In this document: one piece after another, positions 48,476 to 56,404 of the stretch
Numbering within the stretch: the stretch's first letter is position 1
Layout of the letters: every line of letters begins with the position of its first letter
Source: Gemmatimonadota bacterium
Lineage (GTDB): Bacteria; Gemmatimonadota; Gemmatimonadetes; Palauibacterales; KS3-K002
DNA: 64,000 bases
Assembly: GCA_020344215.1 (NCBI GenBank)
Contig: CP070815.1
Coordinates: forward strand, 3,041,554 to 3,105,553
Reading direction: 5' to 3'
Position numbers and translations under genes: made by a program
The notes under the pieces: generated by a model
The model's database searches: none
Told to the model about the DNA's origin: nothing
The model's input: only the letters and a program-made list of their open reading frames with translations

Positions 48476-49465
48476 TCACTCGGGCGCGGCCTTCAACTCG
48501 GCTGTGGTCTCGATACCCGACATGAGGACCTCGAGGCACGCGTACCGCTGGTTCTGGGTCCAGTCCGCCGGTTGCCCGTTCTGGTCCTTTTCCACGTTGC
48601 GGATCGGCTGCGATAGCATCGCCGTCCGCTCGTCGCCGGGCGGTGTGAGCAGGAAGATCTGACTGGTGCCACCCTCGGGCCGCCCACCTTCGGCCAGCAG
48701 CCGCCCGATCAGCACGCCGAACTGCCGGTCCGTCTCGTCTCCGCTGCTCAGCAGCGACTCGGCCGTCTCCGCGGCGATGACGATGTTGTCTCTGATCGCC
48801 AGGATGGCGGGGACCTCCGGCTGGATCGCTCCGCCGGCGTAGAACGCCATCCTCGGTACGCTCCGGAAGCTGCGGCCGGCCTGGCAGATATAGGCGTGGT
48901 AGCGTCGGTACTCCTGATAGCCGCGGCGCGCGGCGACGACTACGACGTCCTCGGCCGAGAGCAGGCCGTCGTCCGCGAACAGCGCCCGCAGTTCCCTGAG
49001 CAGAAACTCGGCGCGCTCCGATACCCCCTCGGTCTCGTCCGTCAGGATCTCGCCGATCGCCTGCGATAGTGAGAGGAAGCTGAACCAGATGACACGATCG
49101 TCATCGAGCGCGGCGACCGCGTCCGGCTCCGTCAGGTCGGGTGTCACTACGAAGAGCCGCTCCTCCCGGTGTCCGTTCGCCAGCCTCCGAAGCTGGACCA
49201 CCAACTCGTCGCGCCGCACGGCGTCCGTCTCCGTCTTGACCTCGAACAGGTAGTTGAAGCTGCCGCGGATCGCCGCGTCGGGGACGTGGCTCGACCCATC
49301 CGCCGGCCGGTTCGCGAACTCGACCAGCGACAAAGAGGACTCGCCGGCCGCCGAGGCCAGCAGCCGCTCCAAGACGCTCAAGTCCAGCCGCTCGAACACC
49401 GCCAGCATCGAGGCGGTGACCCGATTCTCGCCTTCTCGGGAGCTGTTGAAGATGTTGCTCTTCAC
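48476..49465 (-). CDS. Predicted PD-(D/E)XK nuclease, standalone
   Basis: 329 residues from a GTG (49465) that follows CGGAGCC. The N-terminal 90 residues show a restriction-endonuclease-like core: E13 in EGENRVTASML, D63 in HVPDAAIRG and E75-V-K77 in YLFEVKTETD, giving the PD...EXK pattern. A larger alpha/beta region follows (AYICQAGRSFRSVPRMAFYA, ILAIRDNIVIAAETAESLLS) with no known family recognised. The longer frame upstream is shadow-like. It lies between a dead and a live Uma2 gene, so this patch may be a small defence or mobile remnant. DNA target and partners are unknown. Confidence 0.6.
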   Translation of the reverse strand: MKSNIFNSSREGENRVTASMLAVFERLDLSVLERLLASAAGESSLSLVEFANRPADGSSHVPDAAIRGSFNYLFEVKTETDAVRRDELVVQLRRLANGHREERLFVVTPDLTEPDAVAALDDDRVIWFSFLSLSQAIGEILTDETEGVSERAEFLLRELRALFADDGLLSAEDVVVVAARRGYQEYRRYHAYICQAGRSFRSVPRMAFYAGGAIQPEVPAILAIRDNIVIAAETAESLLSSGDETDRQFGVLIGRLLAEGGRPEGGTSQIFLLTPPGDERTAMLSQPIRNVEKDQNGQPADWTQNQRYACLEVLMSGIETTAELKAAPE

Positions 49466-49604
49466 GAGTGGCTCCGGTCGTTCTACGGCTCGCCGGACAC
49501 GTCGTGTGGCTTCAGGGGGTGGGCATATTGTCCCTACACCGTACCTCGCAGAACCGTTCCGGCTCGAGATGTCGCCGGGCCCAAGCGCCGGTGCTGACGT
49601 CGCC

Positions 49605-49863
49605 TCAGATGAGCGGAGCGCCGGCGACGCGGGCACGCCGCCGCACACGCGTCATCGAGCTGGGGATGTCGTAGACCGCCAGCGTCCACGGATCGATGAA
49701 GTAGATCCACGGGTAGGTCGGCATCCCCCGCAGGTCGAGGAAGATCTTGACCGCCGCGCCCGTCCCCCCACGGCAGGGCGAGCCCTGCGAGTAGCAATGC
49801 CCAGGCGGTGATCCGGGCAGCGCGGCGATCAAGGCGACGGGCGCCTTCGACGATCTCGACCAT
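49605..49863 (-). pseudogene. Short frameshifted coding remnant
   Basis: One frame opens with ATG at 49863 (MVEIVEGARRLDRRAARITA, then a hydrophobic segment ending LALPWG). A different frame closes with KIFLDLRGMPTYPWIYFIDP and IPSSMTRVRRRARVAGAPLI before TGA. The switch falls at a run of six Cs (49764-49769), a typical indel spot. Together they would encode about 86 residues with one membrane helix. It may be a sequencing error or a true frameshift; no family is recognised. Confidence 0.35.
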
Positions 49864-49927
49864 TGCAGGTGATCCGGTAGTAAGCGTTGCGGCGGGGGCC
49901 GGAACCCCTGCCCGGCGATCGCTGGCG

Positions 49928-50440
49928 TCAGAGCTCGGGAGCGAAGAGGTTCGTGAGGCGGATGTCGCCGAGTTGCCGGCCGCTGAAGTTCACGGGGAGG
50001 CGCTCCGCGCAGCGCACGGGCTCGGCCGCGCCGGCCTCGAAGTCCCAGACCTCCACCGTCTCGGCGTCCGGGTCGACGATCCGGTACTGCGCGACGTCCT
50101 GGCGCTGGTAGAGTTTCTTCTTGATCGTGCGGTCGCGCTCCGCGGTGCCGGGCGACACGATCTCGACCACCAGGTCCGGTGCGCCGCGGATCCCTTCTTG
50201 AACGAGAAGCTCTGCGCGGGCCTTCGACACGAAGATGATGTCGGGTTGCACGCCCTCCTCCGTACGGGGGAACTCGACTCCGATGTGGGCATGGTACACC
50301 CAGCCGTGGCCCGCCTCCTGAAGCAGCCGGCACAGTTCCCGCTCGAGCTTACCGCTGACCCACTGGTGGCGGCGCGACGGGGCGGGCGTCACGTACAGTT
50401 CCCCGTCGATCGCCTCGTAGCGGTTTCCGTCCTCTGGCAT
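49928..50440 (-). CDS. Uma2 family endonuclease-fold protein
   Basis: 170 residues, Uma2/DUF820: RYEAIDGELYVTPAPSRRHQ, HIGVEFPRTEEGVQPDIIFV, GIRGAPDLVVEIVSPGTAER, VAQYRIVDPDAETVEVWDF. The D in QPDIIFV and E in VVEIVSP fit the PD-(D/E)XK fold assigned to the family, which is often amplified in copy number and has no settled role. The ATG at MPEDG is used, but family members usually begin 10-15 residues earlier. The frame is open upstream (ATARITWQDTLL) without an ATG or GTG, so the true start may be lost or unusual. It is a paralog of the pseudogene at 47710-48450. Confidence 0.75.
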   Translation of the reverse strand: MPEDGNRYEAIDGELYVTPAPSRRHQWVSGKLERELCRLLQEAGHGWVYHAHIGVEFPRTEEGVQPDIIFVSKARAELLVQEGIRGAPDLVVEIVSPGTAERDRTIKKKLYQRQDVAQYRIVDPDAETVEVWDFEAGAAEPVRCAERLPVNFSGRQLGDIRLTNLFAPEL

Positions 50441-50656
50441 GAGGAGCGTGTCCTGCCAGGTGATACGTGCCGTCGCTAGCTCTCCGGCTATACAGACGCG
50501 GGGCAGCGGGCCCGAAACCGCCGCACGCGCCGCATCGTAGTGCGTGCAGGCCGATGCTCCTCATAAGCGGCGCACCAAGCGCGGCCGCAACGCGGCCATC
50601 GCGTCTAACCGACGAGAGAACGGACCGGCTTCTCCACCTCGACAGGAGTCCCCGCG

Positions 50657-53074
50657 GTGTTTTCAGCCATGCTCTACGACCTGCGTGTCGCGCTCCGCTC
50701 GATGGCGCGGCGCCCGCTCTTCCACTCGATCCTGGTCCTCATCCTGGGCATCGGGCTGGGCGCCAACGCCGCCATGTTCAGGATGGTCGACTCGGTGGTG
50801 CTCGAGCCGCTGCCGTACCCGGACGCCGACCGGCTGGTCTGGATGTGGAGCGTCACGCCGCAGGGTAACAACAACACGGTGGCGGCGCTCGACTACATGG
50901 ACTACCGGGAGCGCAACACGACGCTGGAGGCGCTGGCCGCCTACTCGACCTGGCCGGAACGCTTCGTGACCACGGGCGGCGACGAGCCGGAGGTGCTGGT
51001 GGGGGCGGCGACGTCGGGGAACTTTTTCCGCACACTGGGCGTCGAGCCCGTCGTCGGGCGCGGGCTCATGCTGGAAGATGAAGACCCGGCCGCGGGGAAC
51101 CCGGTGGTGCTGAGCCACGGGCTCTGGCAGCGGCGTTACGGCGGCGACCCGGAGATCGTGGGCCGGACCATCGGACTCGAGGGCGGCGCCTACGACGTGG
51201 TGGGAGTCATGCCGGCGGGGTTCGCTTTCCCGAGCTGGGCCGACCTCTGGCGGCCGATGCGCATGACCGAGCAACAGGCCCAGGGTCGCGGCAACAACAA
51301 CTTCCGCGTGCTCGGCCGGCTGGCTCGCGGCGCGACAATCGAGCGGGCTCAGTCCGAACTGCTCGCCATCGCCGCCGGGATCGCCGAAGAATTCCCCGAC
51401 GCCAAGCAGGGCTGGACGATCTCGCTGCTTCCGTTACAGGACGTCTTCGTCGGTGACGCACGGGCCATGCTCTGGCTGCTGCAAGGCGCCGTCGGCCTGG
51501 TGCTGCTCATCGCCTGCGGCAACGTGGCAGCGCTGCTCCTCGCCCGCGCCGTCGGCCGCCACGGCGAGCTGGCGGTGCGCCTGGCGCTGGGCGCATCGCG
51601 CGGCCGCGTCGCCCGCGCGCTGCTCACCGAGAGCGTGGTCCTGGCCCTGTTCGGTGGGGCCCTCGGGCTTGGCGTCGCTTACGGCGCGCTGAAGGTGCTG
51701 GCGAGTGTTGGCGGCGCGTCGCGGGCGCAGCTGGCCGGAATCGAGGTGGACGGCACGGCGCTCCTCTTCACGCTGATCGTCGCGCTGGCCACCGGCTTTC
51801 TCTTCGGGCTGGCGCCGGCGCTGCGGGCGCCGCAGCTCCAGCTGGTCGACGCGCTCAAGGAAGGCCGCCGCGGCGTGCGCATGACCGGCGGCCTGCATCT
51901 GCAGAGCGGCCTGGTGGTAGGGCAGGTGGCGCTGTCGCTCATCTTGCTCGTCGGCGCCGGTCTACTAATGAGGAGCTTCCTCAAGCTGCAGCAGGAGGAT
52001 CTGGGCTTCCAGCCGCAGGGCATCGTCACGGCGCGGCTCCGGCTGCCGTCAGTGGTCTACGGGGCGGAGCGCAGTCCGCAGGCCTTCTACGACGCGGCGC
52101 TAGAGCGCCTGCGCGCGCTGCCCGGCGTCGAGGCTGCCGCGTTCATCGACGCCCTGCCGGTGATCGGCGGGTTCGGGCCGTATAACTATGTGCACCCGGA
52201 GGGCCGGCCGGCCGCGACCCCGGCCGATCGCTTGACTGGGGTGCGGCGCGTCGTCTCGCCCGGCTACTTCGCGACGATGGGCATACCGCTGATCCGCGGC
52301 CGCGACTTCCAGTCGGGCGATCTGGCCGACGCGCCGCTGGTCGGCGTCATCAGCCGCAGCATGGCGGAGGAGTTCTTCCCCGGCGAGGACCCCATCGGGC
52401 GCTCCATCGTCTTCCCCTTCAGCACACCGATCTACTTCGAGGTCGTCGGCGTGGTGGGCGACGTGCCGCTGGGGCCGGTAGAGGCCGATCCCCGCAACAC
52501 CATGTACTTCGCGCAGGCGCAGTTCGGAAGGCCGCTGAGCACCTTCGTGGTGGTCCGTGCCCGCGGCGAGTTGCTGCTGTCGGCGACGGCGCTGGCCGCG
52601 ACGATCCGCGAGGTCGACCCCAGCGTGCCCGTCTCCAACGTGCGGCCGATGACCACCTTGGTCTCGGCATCGATGGCCGATGACCGGTTCCGCACGCTGC
52701 TCCTCGGCGCCTTCGCCGCCGTCGCCCTGCTGCTCGCCGCACTCGGACTCTACGGTGTCTTGGCGCAGCTCGTCGGCCGCCGCACCCACGAGCTGGGCGT
52801 CCGGATCGCGCTGGGCGCCGACCGCGCCGACATCCTCGGCTGGGTCTTGCTTCACGGCATGCGGCTCGCCGGGCTGGGCCTCCTGATCGGCCTCGCCGGC
52901 GCCGCCGCCACCTCCCGGCTCGCCCGCGGCATGCTGTTCGAGATCGAGCCGCTCGACCCCGTGACCTTCGCCGGCACAGCCGCCCTCCTGGCGCTGGTCG
53001 CGCTGACCGCGGCACTGGTGCCCGCCTGGCGGGCGACCCGGGTCGATCCGGTGGACAGCTTGCGGGCCGAGTAG
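50657..53074 (+). CDS. ADOP-type ABC transporter permease (MacB/FtsX fold)
   Basis: 805 residues with two MacB_PCD plus FtsX units. Landmarks: the N-terminal helix (LFHSILVLILGIGLGANAAM, about 15-34) and extracytoplasmic domain with LSHGLWQRRYGGDPEIVGRT. TM clusters lie about 270-390, including LLIACGNVAALLLARAVGRH, and again about 670-790, including AALGLYGVLAQLVGRRTHEL. The ADOP group (Acidobacteria-duplicated-orphaned permease) lacks an adjacent ATPase, as here. Such permeases are thought to act in envelope mechanotransmission or export. GTG (50657) start after CAGGAG; ATG at 50669 is an alternative. Confidence 0.9.
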   Translation: MFSAMLYDLRVALRSMARRPLFHSILVLILGIGLGANAAMFRMVDSVVLEPLPYPDADRLVWMWSVTPQGNNNTVAALDYMDYRERNTTLEALAAYSTWPERFVTTGGDEPEVLVGAATSGNFFRTLGVEPVVGRGLMLEDEDPAAGNPVVLSHGLWQRRYGGDPEIVGRTIGLEGGAYDVVGVMPAGFAFPSWADLWRPMRMTEQQAQGRGNNNFRVLGRLARGATIERAQSELLAIAAGIAEEFPDAKQGWTISLLPLQDVFVGDARAMLWLLQGAVGLVLLIACGNVAALLLARAVGRHGELAVRLALGASRGRVARALLTESVVLALFGGALGLGVAYGALKVLASVGGASRAQLAGIEVDGTALLFTLIVALATGFLFGLAPALRAPQLQLVDALKEGRRGVRMTGGLHLQSGLVVGQVALSLILLVGAGLLMRSFLKLQQEDLGFQPQGIVTARLRLPSVVYGAERSPQAFYDAALERLRALPGVEAAAFIDALPVIGGFGPYNYVHPEGRPAATPADRLTGVRRVVSPGYFATMGIPLIRGRDFQSGDLADAPLVGVISRSMAEEFFPGEDPIGRSIVFPFSTPIYFEVVGVVGDVPLGPVEADPRNTMYFAQAQFGRPLSTFVVVRARGELLLSATALAATIREVDPSVPVSNVRPMTTLVSASMADDRFRTLLLGAFAAVALLLAALGLYGVLAQLVGRRTHELGVRIALGADRADILGWVLLHGMRLAGLGLLIGLAGAAATSRLARGMLFEIEPLDPVTFAGTAALLALVALTAALVPAWRATRVDPVDSLRAE

Positions 53075-53102
53075 CCGACAGCCCAGCTCGCGCTCGGCGT
53101 CG

Positions 53103-53840
53103 CTACGGCGCGCCGCCCGGCGGCTTACCCTTGCCTTTGCCTTGCTTGCCTTGGCCCTTGGTGTCCGGCGGCCCCGAGCCCGGTGGGACCGGTGGTCCGC
53201 CCGGCGCGTGTCCCGGCGGCCCGACGAGCCCACGCAGCTGGCCCTGGCCCATCGCTTGATTGATGGCGTTCGCCGCCTCGTCCGGCGAATGACCCTCCTG
53301 CATCAGCCGGCGCGCCGCGGCGGGGATGCCGAGCATGTCCTCCAGGCTCTGCTGCTGGCGGATCGCGCCGTCTACAATGCTCAGCGCCTGCTCCGCCGGC
53401 ATGCCGCCCTCCATCAGATCGCCCAATACGACCAACGGGACGGCCAGTTCACGGTGGTGGGCCCGGGCGAGCCGACCGACCGCGTCGTGGGGGACGCCGC
53501 GCCGCAGCGCGTCGGCGCCGGCGACCAGCTCCGGCGTGGGGCGCTCGGGCCCGAGCAGCGAGCCGGCCTCGCCCAGCCGCTCGGCATACGAGTGAAGCAC
53601 GGCCAGCACCCGCTCCGCCGGCACGCCCTTCGCCGCGCCTTCCAGCGCCTTGCTCAGCAAGGGCTCGGCCGGCACGCCCGCCGCCTCCGCCTGCGCCAGC
53701 AGACCCTCGATCTGGGCGGCTTGTGTGGGGTAGGCCCGTCGCAGGCGCTGGAGCGACTCGTCCTGACCCGACAGGGCGCCGGGCCAGGCGAGCAACATTA
53801 TCAGCGGCAAGATCGCTCGCACGCTTCGCAACCTGTTCAC
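53103..53840 (-). CDS. Exported helical repeat protein with a Gly/Pro/Lys-rich tail
   Basis: 245 residues with a signal peptide (ILPLIMLLAWPGALSG, cleaved near residue 25). The mature protein has repeated helical segments around a GVPAE motif (AGVPAEPLLSKALEGAAKGV, PAERVLAVLHSYAERL, GGMPAEQALSIVDGAI, EGHSPDEAANAINQAM). It ends in a low-complexity tail (about 200-245) rich in Gly, Pro and Lys (KGQGKQGKGKGKPPGGAP). No known family. It precedes nothing on its strand, and is convergent with the ADOP permease after a 28-bp gap. A periplasmic adaptor role is possible. Confidence 0.65.
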   Translation of the reverse strand: MNRLRSVRAILPLIMLLAWPGALSGQDESLQRLRRAYPTQAAQIEGLLAQAEAAGVPAEPLLSKALEGAAKGVPAERVLAVLHSYAERLGEAGSLLGPERPTPELVAGADALRRGVPHDAVGRLARAHHRELAVPLVVLGDLMEGGMPAEQALSIVDGAIRQQQSLEDMLGIPAAARRLMQEGHSPDEAANAINQAMGQGQLRGLVGPPGHAPGGPPVPPGSGPPDTKGQGKQGKGKGKPPGGAP

Positions 53841-53896
53841 TCCTTCGGCTCTAAACTGACGCGTCTATACTAAGGACGATCGGCCGCCGCCGAACG

Positions 53897-55027
53897 TCAC
53901 CGGCGCGGCACCACCAGCGTGGCGTTACGCCGGCCGAACTCGTCGCTCACCTGGCCGGGCGCGTCGTCCGGCAAGAACCACTGGCCGTCCACCAGAAAGC
54001 CGAAGTGGTAGACGCCCGGCTCGACGGTCACCTCGACCACCCAGGCATCCGCGTCGCGCCGCATCGCCACCGGCGACCAGGCCGAGAAGTCGCCGATCAC
54101 GCTCACCGTCTCGGCACCCTGGCGCTCGAGTCGGAACGTGACCGCCGGCTGCGCGCCACCGCTCACCGTGTAGAGCGGGCTCGGCGCACGCGGCGCCAGA
54201 ACGTTCCAACTCAGCGTCACGCTCCCGTCCACACCGGCCGGGCTGCCGAGCAGCGGGTCGGGGCCCGAGCGGCCGGCCAGCACATCGAGCGCCAGCCGCG
54301 GCCCGAGCGGCACGGCCAGGCCGACCTCGAGCTCCAGCTCGGTATCGCCCGGCGCGTCCCACACCTTTACCAGCGCCGTCCAGACCGCCCGGCCCAGCGC
54401 GCCCGCCGAGCCGACGTAGGCGGCGAAGTAGTTGCCGCCGGCTGCGCCGTACGCCGCGCCGCCCGCCCAGGCGTTGGCGAAGGCCAGCGGACCGCCCAGC
54501 TCGACGCCGCCGCCGTACATCCACAGGTCGCTCTCCACCGAGCTGGGCGGCGACGCCCCCCGCTCGGCCACGTCCGAGCGACCGACGCCGCCGTAGCCAC
54601 GCAACGTGACCGTCGCCCGGCCCAACGTCAGCCGCGCTTCCGGCACCAGCCGGCCGGTCAGCGCGTCGTAGCGTGTCGGCTCGCCGAGGGTGAACCCCGT
54701 AACCAGCCCGCTCAGCGTCAGCCGGAACGGCCCGAGGCGCCCCGGCGCCAGCGTCGCCCCCAGCGTGCCGCCCAGCCAGTCGGCCGACCCGGCGTCGGTG
54801 GCCAGGCCGCCATACAGCGAGGCGAAGGCCGGCCCGACCAGCAGCCGGCCGCCCAGCTGGGCGTAGGTGGCCGCCTCGGCCTCGACGTCGGCCGGTGGCC
54901 GCGCGTGTGCCGCGCCGGCGTCCAGGTAGACCCGCACCTCCTGGCCCGCGACGCTACGCGCCAGGCTCGCGACCAGCAGCGCCGCCAGCCCGGCCGCCGC
55001 CGTGCGCACCGGCCCGGCGGCGCTCAC
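53897..55027 (-). CDS. Outer-membrane barrel-like protein with C-terminal glycogen-binding (CBM48-type) module
   Basis: 376 residues. Signal peptide (AAAGLAALLVASLARSVAGQ). Residues about 30-275 alternate like a beta barrel (FRLTLSGLVTGFTLGE, ARLTLGRATVTLRGYGGVGR). The C-terminal 90 residues form an early-set glycogen-binding module: VIGDFSAWSPVAMRRDADAW, EVTVEPGVYHFGFLVDGQWF and RNATLVVPRR. The same module ends the anti-sigma protein encoded upstream. It is third in the operon after the sigma and anti-sigma genes, with a 33-bp gap. Whether the module binds a glucan or another ligand is unknown. Confidence 0.75.
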   Translation of the reverse strand: MSAAGPVRTAAAGLAALLVASLARSVAGQEVRVYLDAGAAHARPPADVEAEAATYAQLGGRLLVGPAFASLYGGLATDAGSADWLGGTLGATLAPGRLGPFRLTLSGLVTGFTLGEPTRYDALTGRLVPEARLTLGRATVTLRGYGGVGRSDVAERGASPPSSVESDLWMYGGGVELGGPLAFANAWAGGAAYGAAGGNYFAAYVGSAGALGRAVWTALVKVWDAPGDTELELEVGLAVPLGPRLALDVLAGRSGPDPLLGSPAGVDGSVTLSWNVLAPRAPSPLYTVSGGAQPAVTFRLERQGAETVSVIGDFSAWSPVAMRRDADAWVVEVTVEPGVYHFGFLVDGQWFLPDDAPGQVSDEFGRRNATLVVPRR

Positions 55028-55060
55028 CGCGCCCCGCGCCCCATCAGCGGGTCCGCGCGG

Positions 55061-55675
55061 TCAAGAGCTGGTCCGCGGCTCCGTGATGACCAGGACGGCG
55101 TTACGCTGGCCGAAGCCGTCGTCCACGTACCTGTCCGCGTTCGGGTCGGTCCGCCACTCTGAGCCATCGATCACGAACATGTACTCGTGGACGCCCGGTT
55201 TCAACGCGATCCGCCCGGTCCAGACCCCGTCGCCGTCCGGGTCGCCGAGCGGCCACTGGGGCGACCAGCCGTTGAAGTCACCGGCCACGGCCACCGAGCT
55301 CGCGCCCGGCGCCTCCAGCACGAACTGCACGTAGACGGTGGGCCCGTCCAGCGCGCCCGCGTCCTCGGGCGGTGTAGCGCGGCGCGCCCAGAGCAGCAGG
55401 AACGCCACGGCGGCGGCCGCGGCCAGCCCCGCCAGCGGCGAGATCCGGACGCTATGCGGGCGGACGGTCCAGCCCAGCGCCCGCTGCCACGCCGGACGGC
55501 GTCGGGCCACCGCCGCGCGGACGGCCGAATCCAGCCCGGCGGGCGCGCCCACGGGCCCGGCGTCGCGGATCTCGACGGCGAGCCGCTCCCAGCGCCGCGC
55601 TTCCTCGTGCAGCTCGGCGGGCAGCTCGTGCCACTCGAGCTCGCCGTCCAGGTAGGCCTGCAGCTCCGCTCTCAT
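55061..55675 (-). CDS. Anti-sigma-like membrane protein fused to a CBM48-type module
   Basis: 204 residues. The N-terminal 80 residues resemble the cytoplasmic anti-sigma helical region (MRAELQAYLDGELEWHELPA) but lack the HxxxCxxC zinc motif. One TM helix follows (PLAGLAAAAAVAFLLLW, about 79-95). The rest is an extracytoplasmic early-set domain: VAVAGDFNGWSPQWPLGDPD, GRIALKPGVHEYMFVIDGSE, FGQRNAVLVITEP. Its ATG overlaps the sigma factor stop (ATGA). This gives a direct route for an extracytoplasmic carbohydrate-type ligand to control the sigma factor, which is inference from the layout. Confidence 0.75.
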   Translation of the reverse strand: MRAELQAYLDGELEWHELPAELHEEARRWERLAVEIRDAGPVGAPAGLDSAVRAAVARRRPAWQRALGWTVRPHSVRISPLAGLAAAAAVAFLLLWARRATPPEDAGALDGPTVYVQFVLEAPGASSVAVAGDFNGWSPQWPLGDPDGDGVWTGRIALKPGVHEYMFVIDGSEWRTDPNADRYVDDGFGQRNAVLVITEPRTSS

Positions 55676-56226
55676 CGGTAGTCCTCCAACAGCTCCTGCA
55701 GCTCCTCACGGGCCCGGTGGACCCGCATCTTGAGCGCCGGCACCGAGGCGCCCAGCAGCTCCGCCATCTCCGAGTACGAGCGACCCTCCACGTGCTTCAA
55801 CAGGAACGCCTCCCGCTCGTCCGCCGACAGCCGCTCCAGCGCTGCCGCGATCCGCTGCCGCAGCCGGCCGCGCTCCGCCGTCTCCTCCGGGTTGCTTCGG
55901 CCGCTGGCCAGCGGCGCCGCGTCGTCCAGCCGCAGCTCCCGCCGCCGTCGGTTCTTCAGGTAGTCCTTGCACTGGTTCGCGTTAATGCGAAACAGCCAGG
56001 CGCCCACCCGGTCGGGATCGCGGCAACGCCTCAGGCTCTCGAACCCTTTGATCAGCGCCGACTGAACCACGTCGGTCGCCTCGTCGGGCCGCCCGATCAT
56101 GCGCGCCGCGTGCCGGTAGAGGCTGTCCTGATGGCGCCGCACCAAGACGGCGAACGCCTCCGTGTCTCCGTCCAGCACGGCGCGGACCAGCGCGCCGTCG
56201 CTAAGCTCGCTCTCGTGGGCTCTCAA
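55672..56226 (-). CDS. ECF RNA polymerase sigma factor
   Basis: 184 residues. Region 2: SLYRHAARMIGRPDEATDVV, QSALIKGFESLRR and VGAWLFRINANQCKDYLKNR. Region 4: AALERLSADEREAFLLKHVE, then GRSYSEMAELLGASVPALKM and RVHRAREELQ. It should recruit core polymerase to envelope-related promoters. It leads a three-gene minus-strand operon with the anti-sigma/CBM48 protein (4-bp overlap) and the barrel/CBM48 protein. Two copies of a 13-bp TATA-containing unit lie about 80-105 bp upstream and may hold its promoter. Confidence 0.92.
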   Translation of the reverse strand: MRAHESELSDGALVRAVLDGDTEAFAVLVRRHQDSLYRHAARMIGRPDEATDVVQSALIKGFESLRRCRDPDRVGAWLFRINANQCKDYLKNRRRRELRLDDAAPLASGRSNPEETAERGRLRQRIAAALERLSADEREAFLLKHVEGRSYSEMAELLGASVPALKMRVHRAREELQELLEDYR

Positions 56227-56304
56227 CCTATTCAGGACGACCCGCGGCCCCCGTGGCTGCCGGGCGCCGCGGATCGCGGTTATCGTGATCGGGTTGGCCT
56301 GCGA

Positions 56305-56330
56305 CTCGCTCTCTATACTCGCTCTCTATA
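56305..56330. repeat. 13-bp tandem duplication upstream of the ECF sigma gene
   Basis: CTCGCTCTCTATA occurs twice back to back (56305-56317, 56318-56330). On the minus strand each copy starts with TATAGAG, a -10-like hexamer, so the duplication may give the sigma operon two start sites or alter spacing. Confidence 0.6.
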
Positions 56331-56404
56331 CTAATAGGAGCGCGCCGGGGCCAGTCGCCGCCCCCCGGCGGCGGCTGGCCCGGCACTGTCACGTCGGACG
56401 TGCG

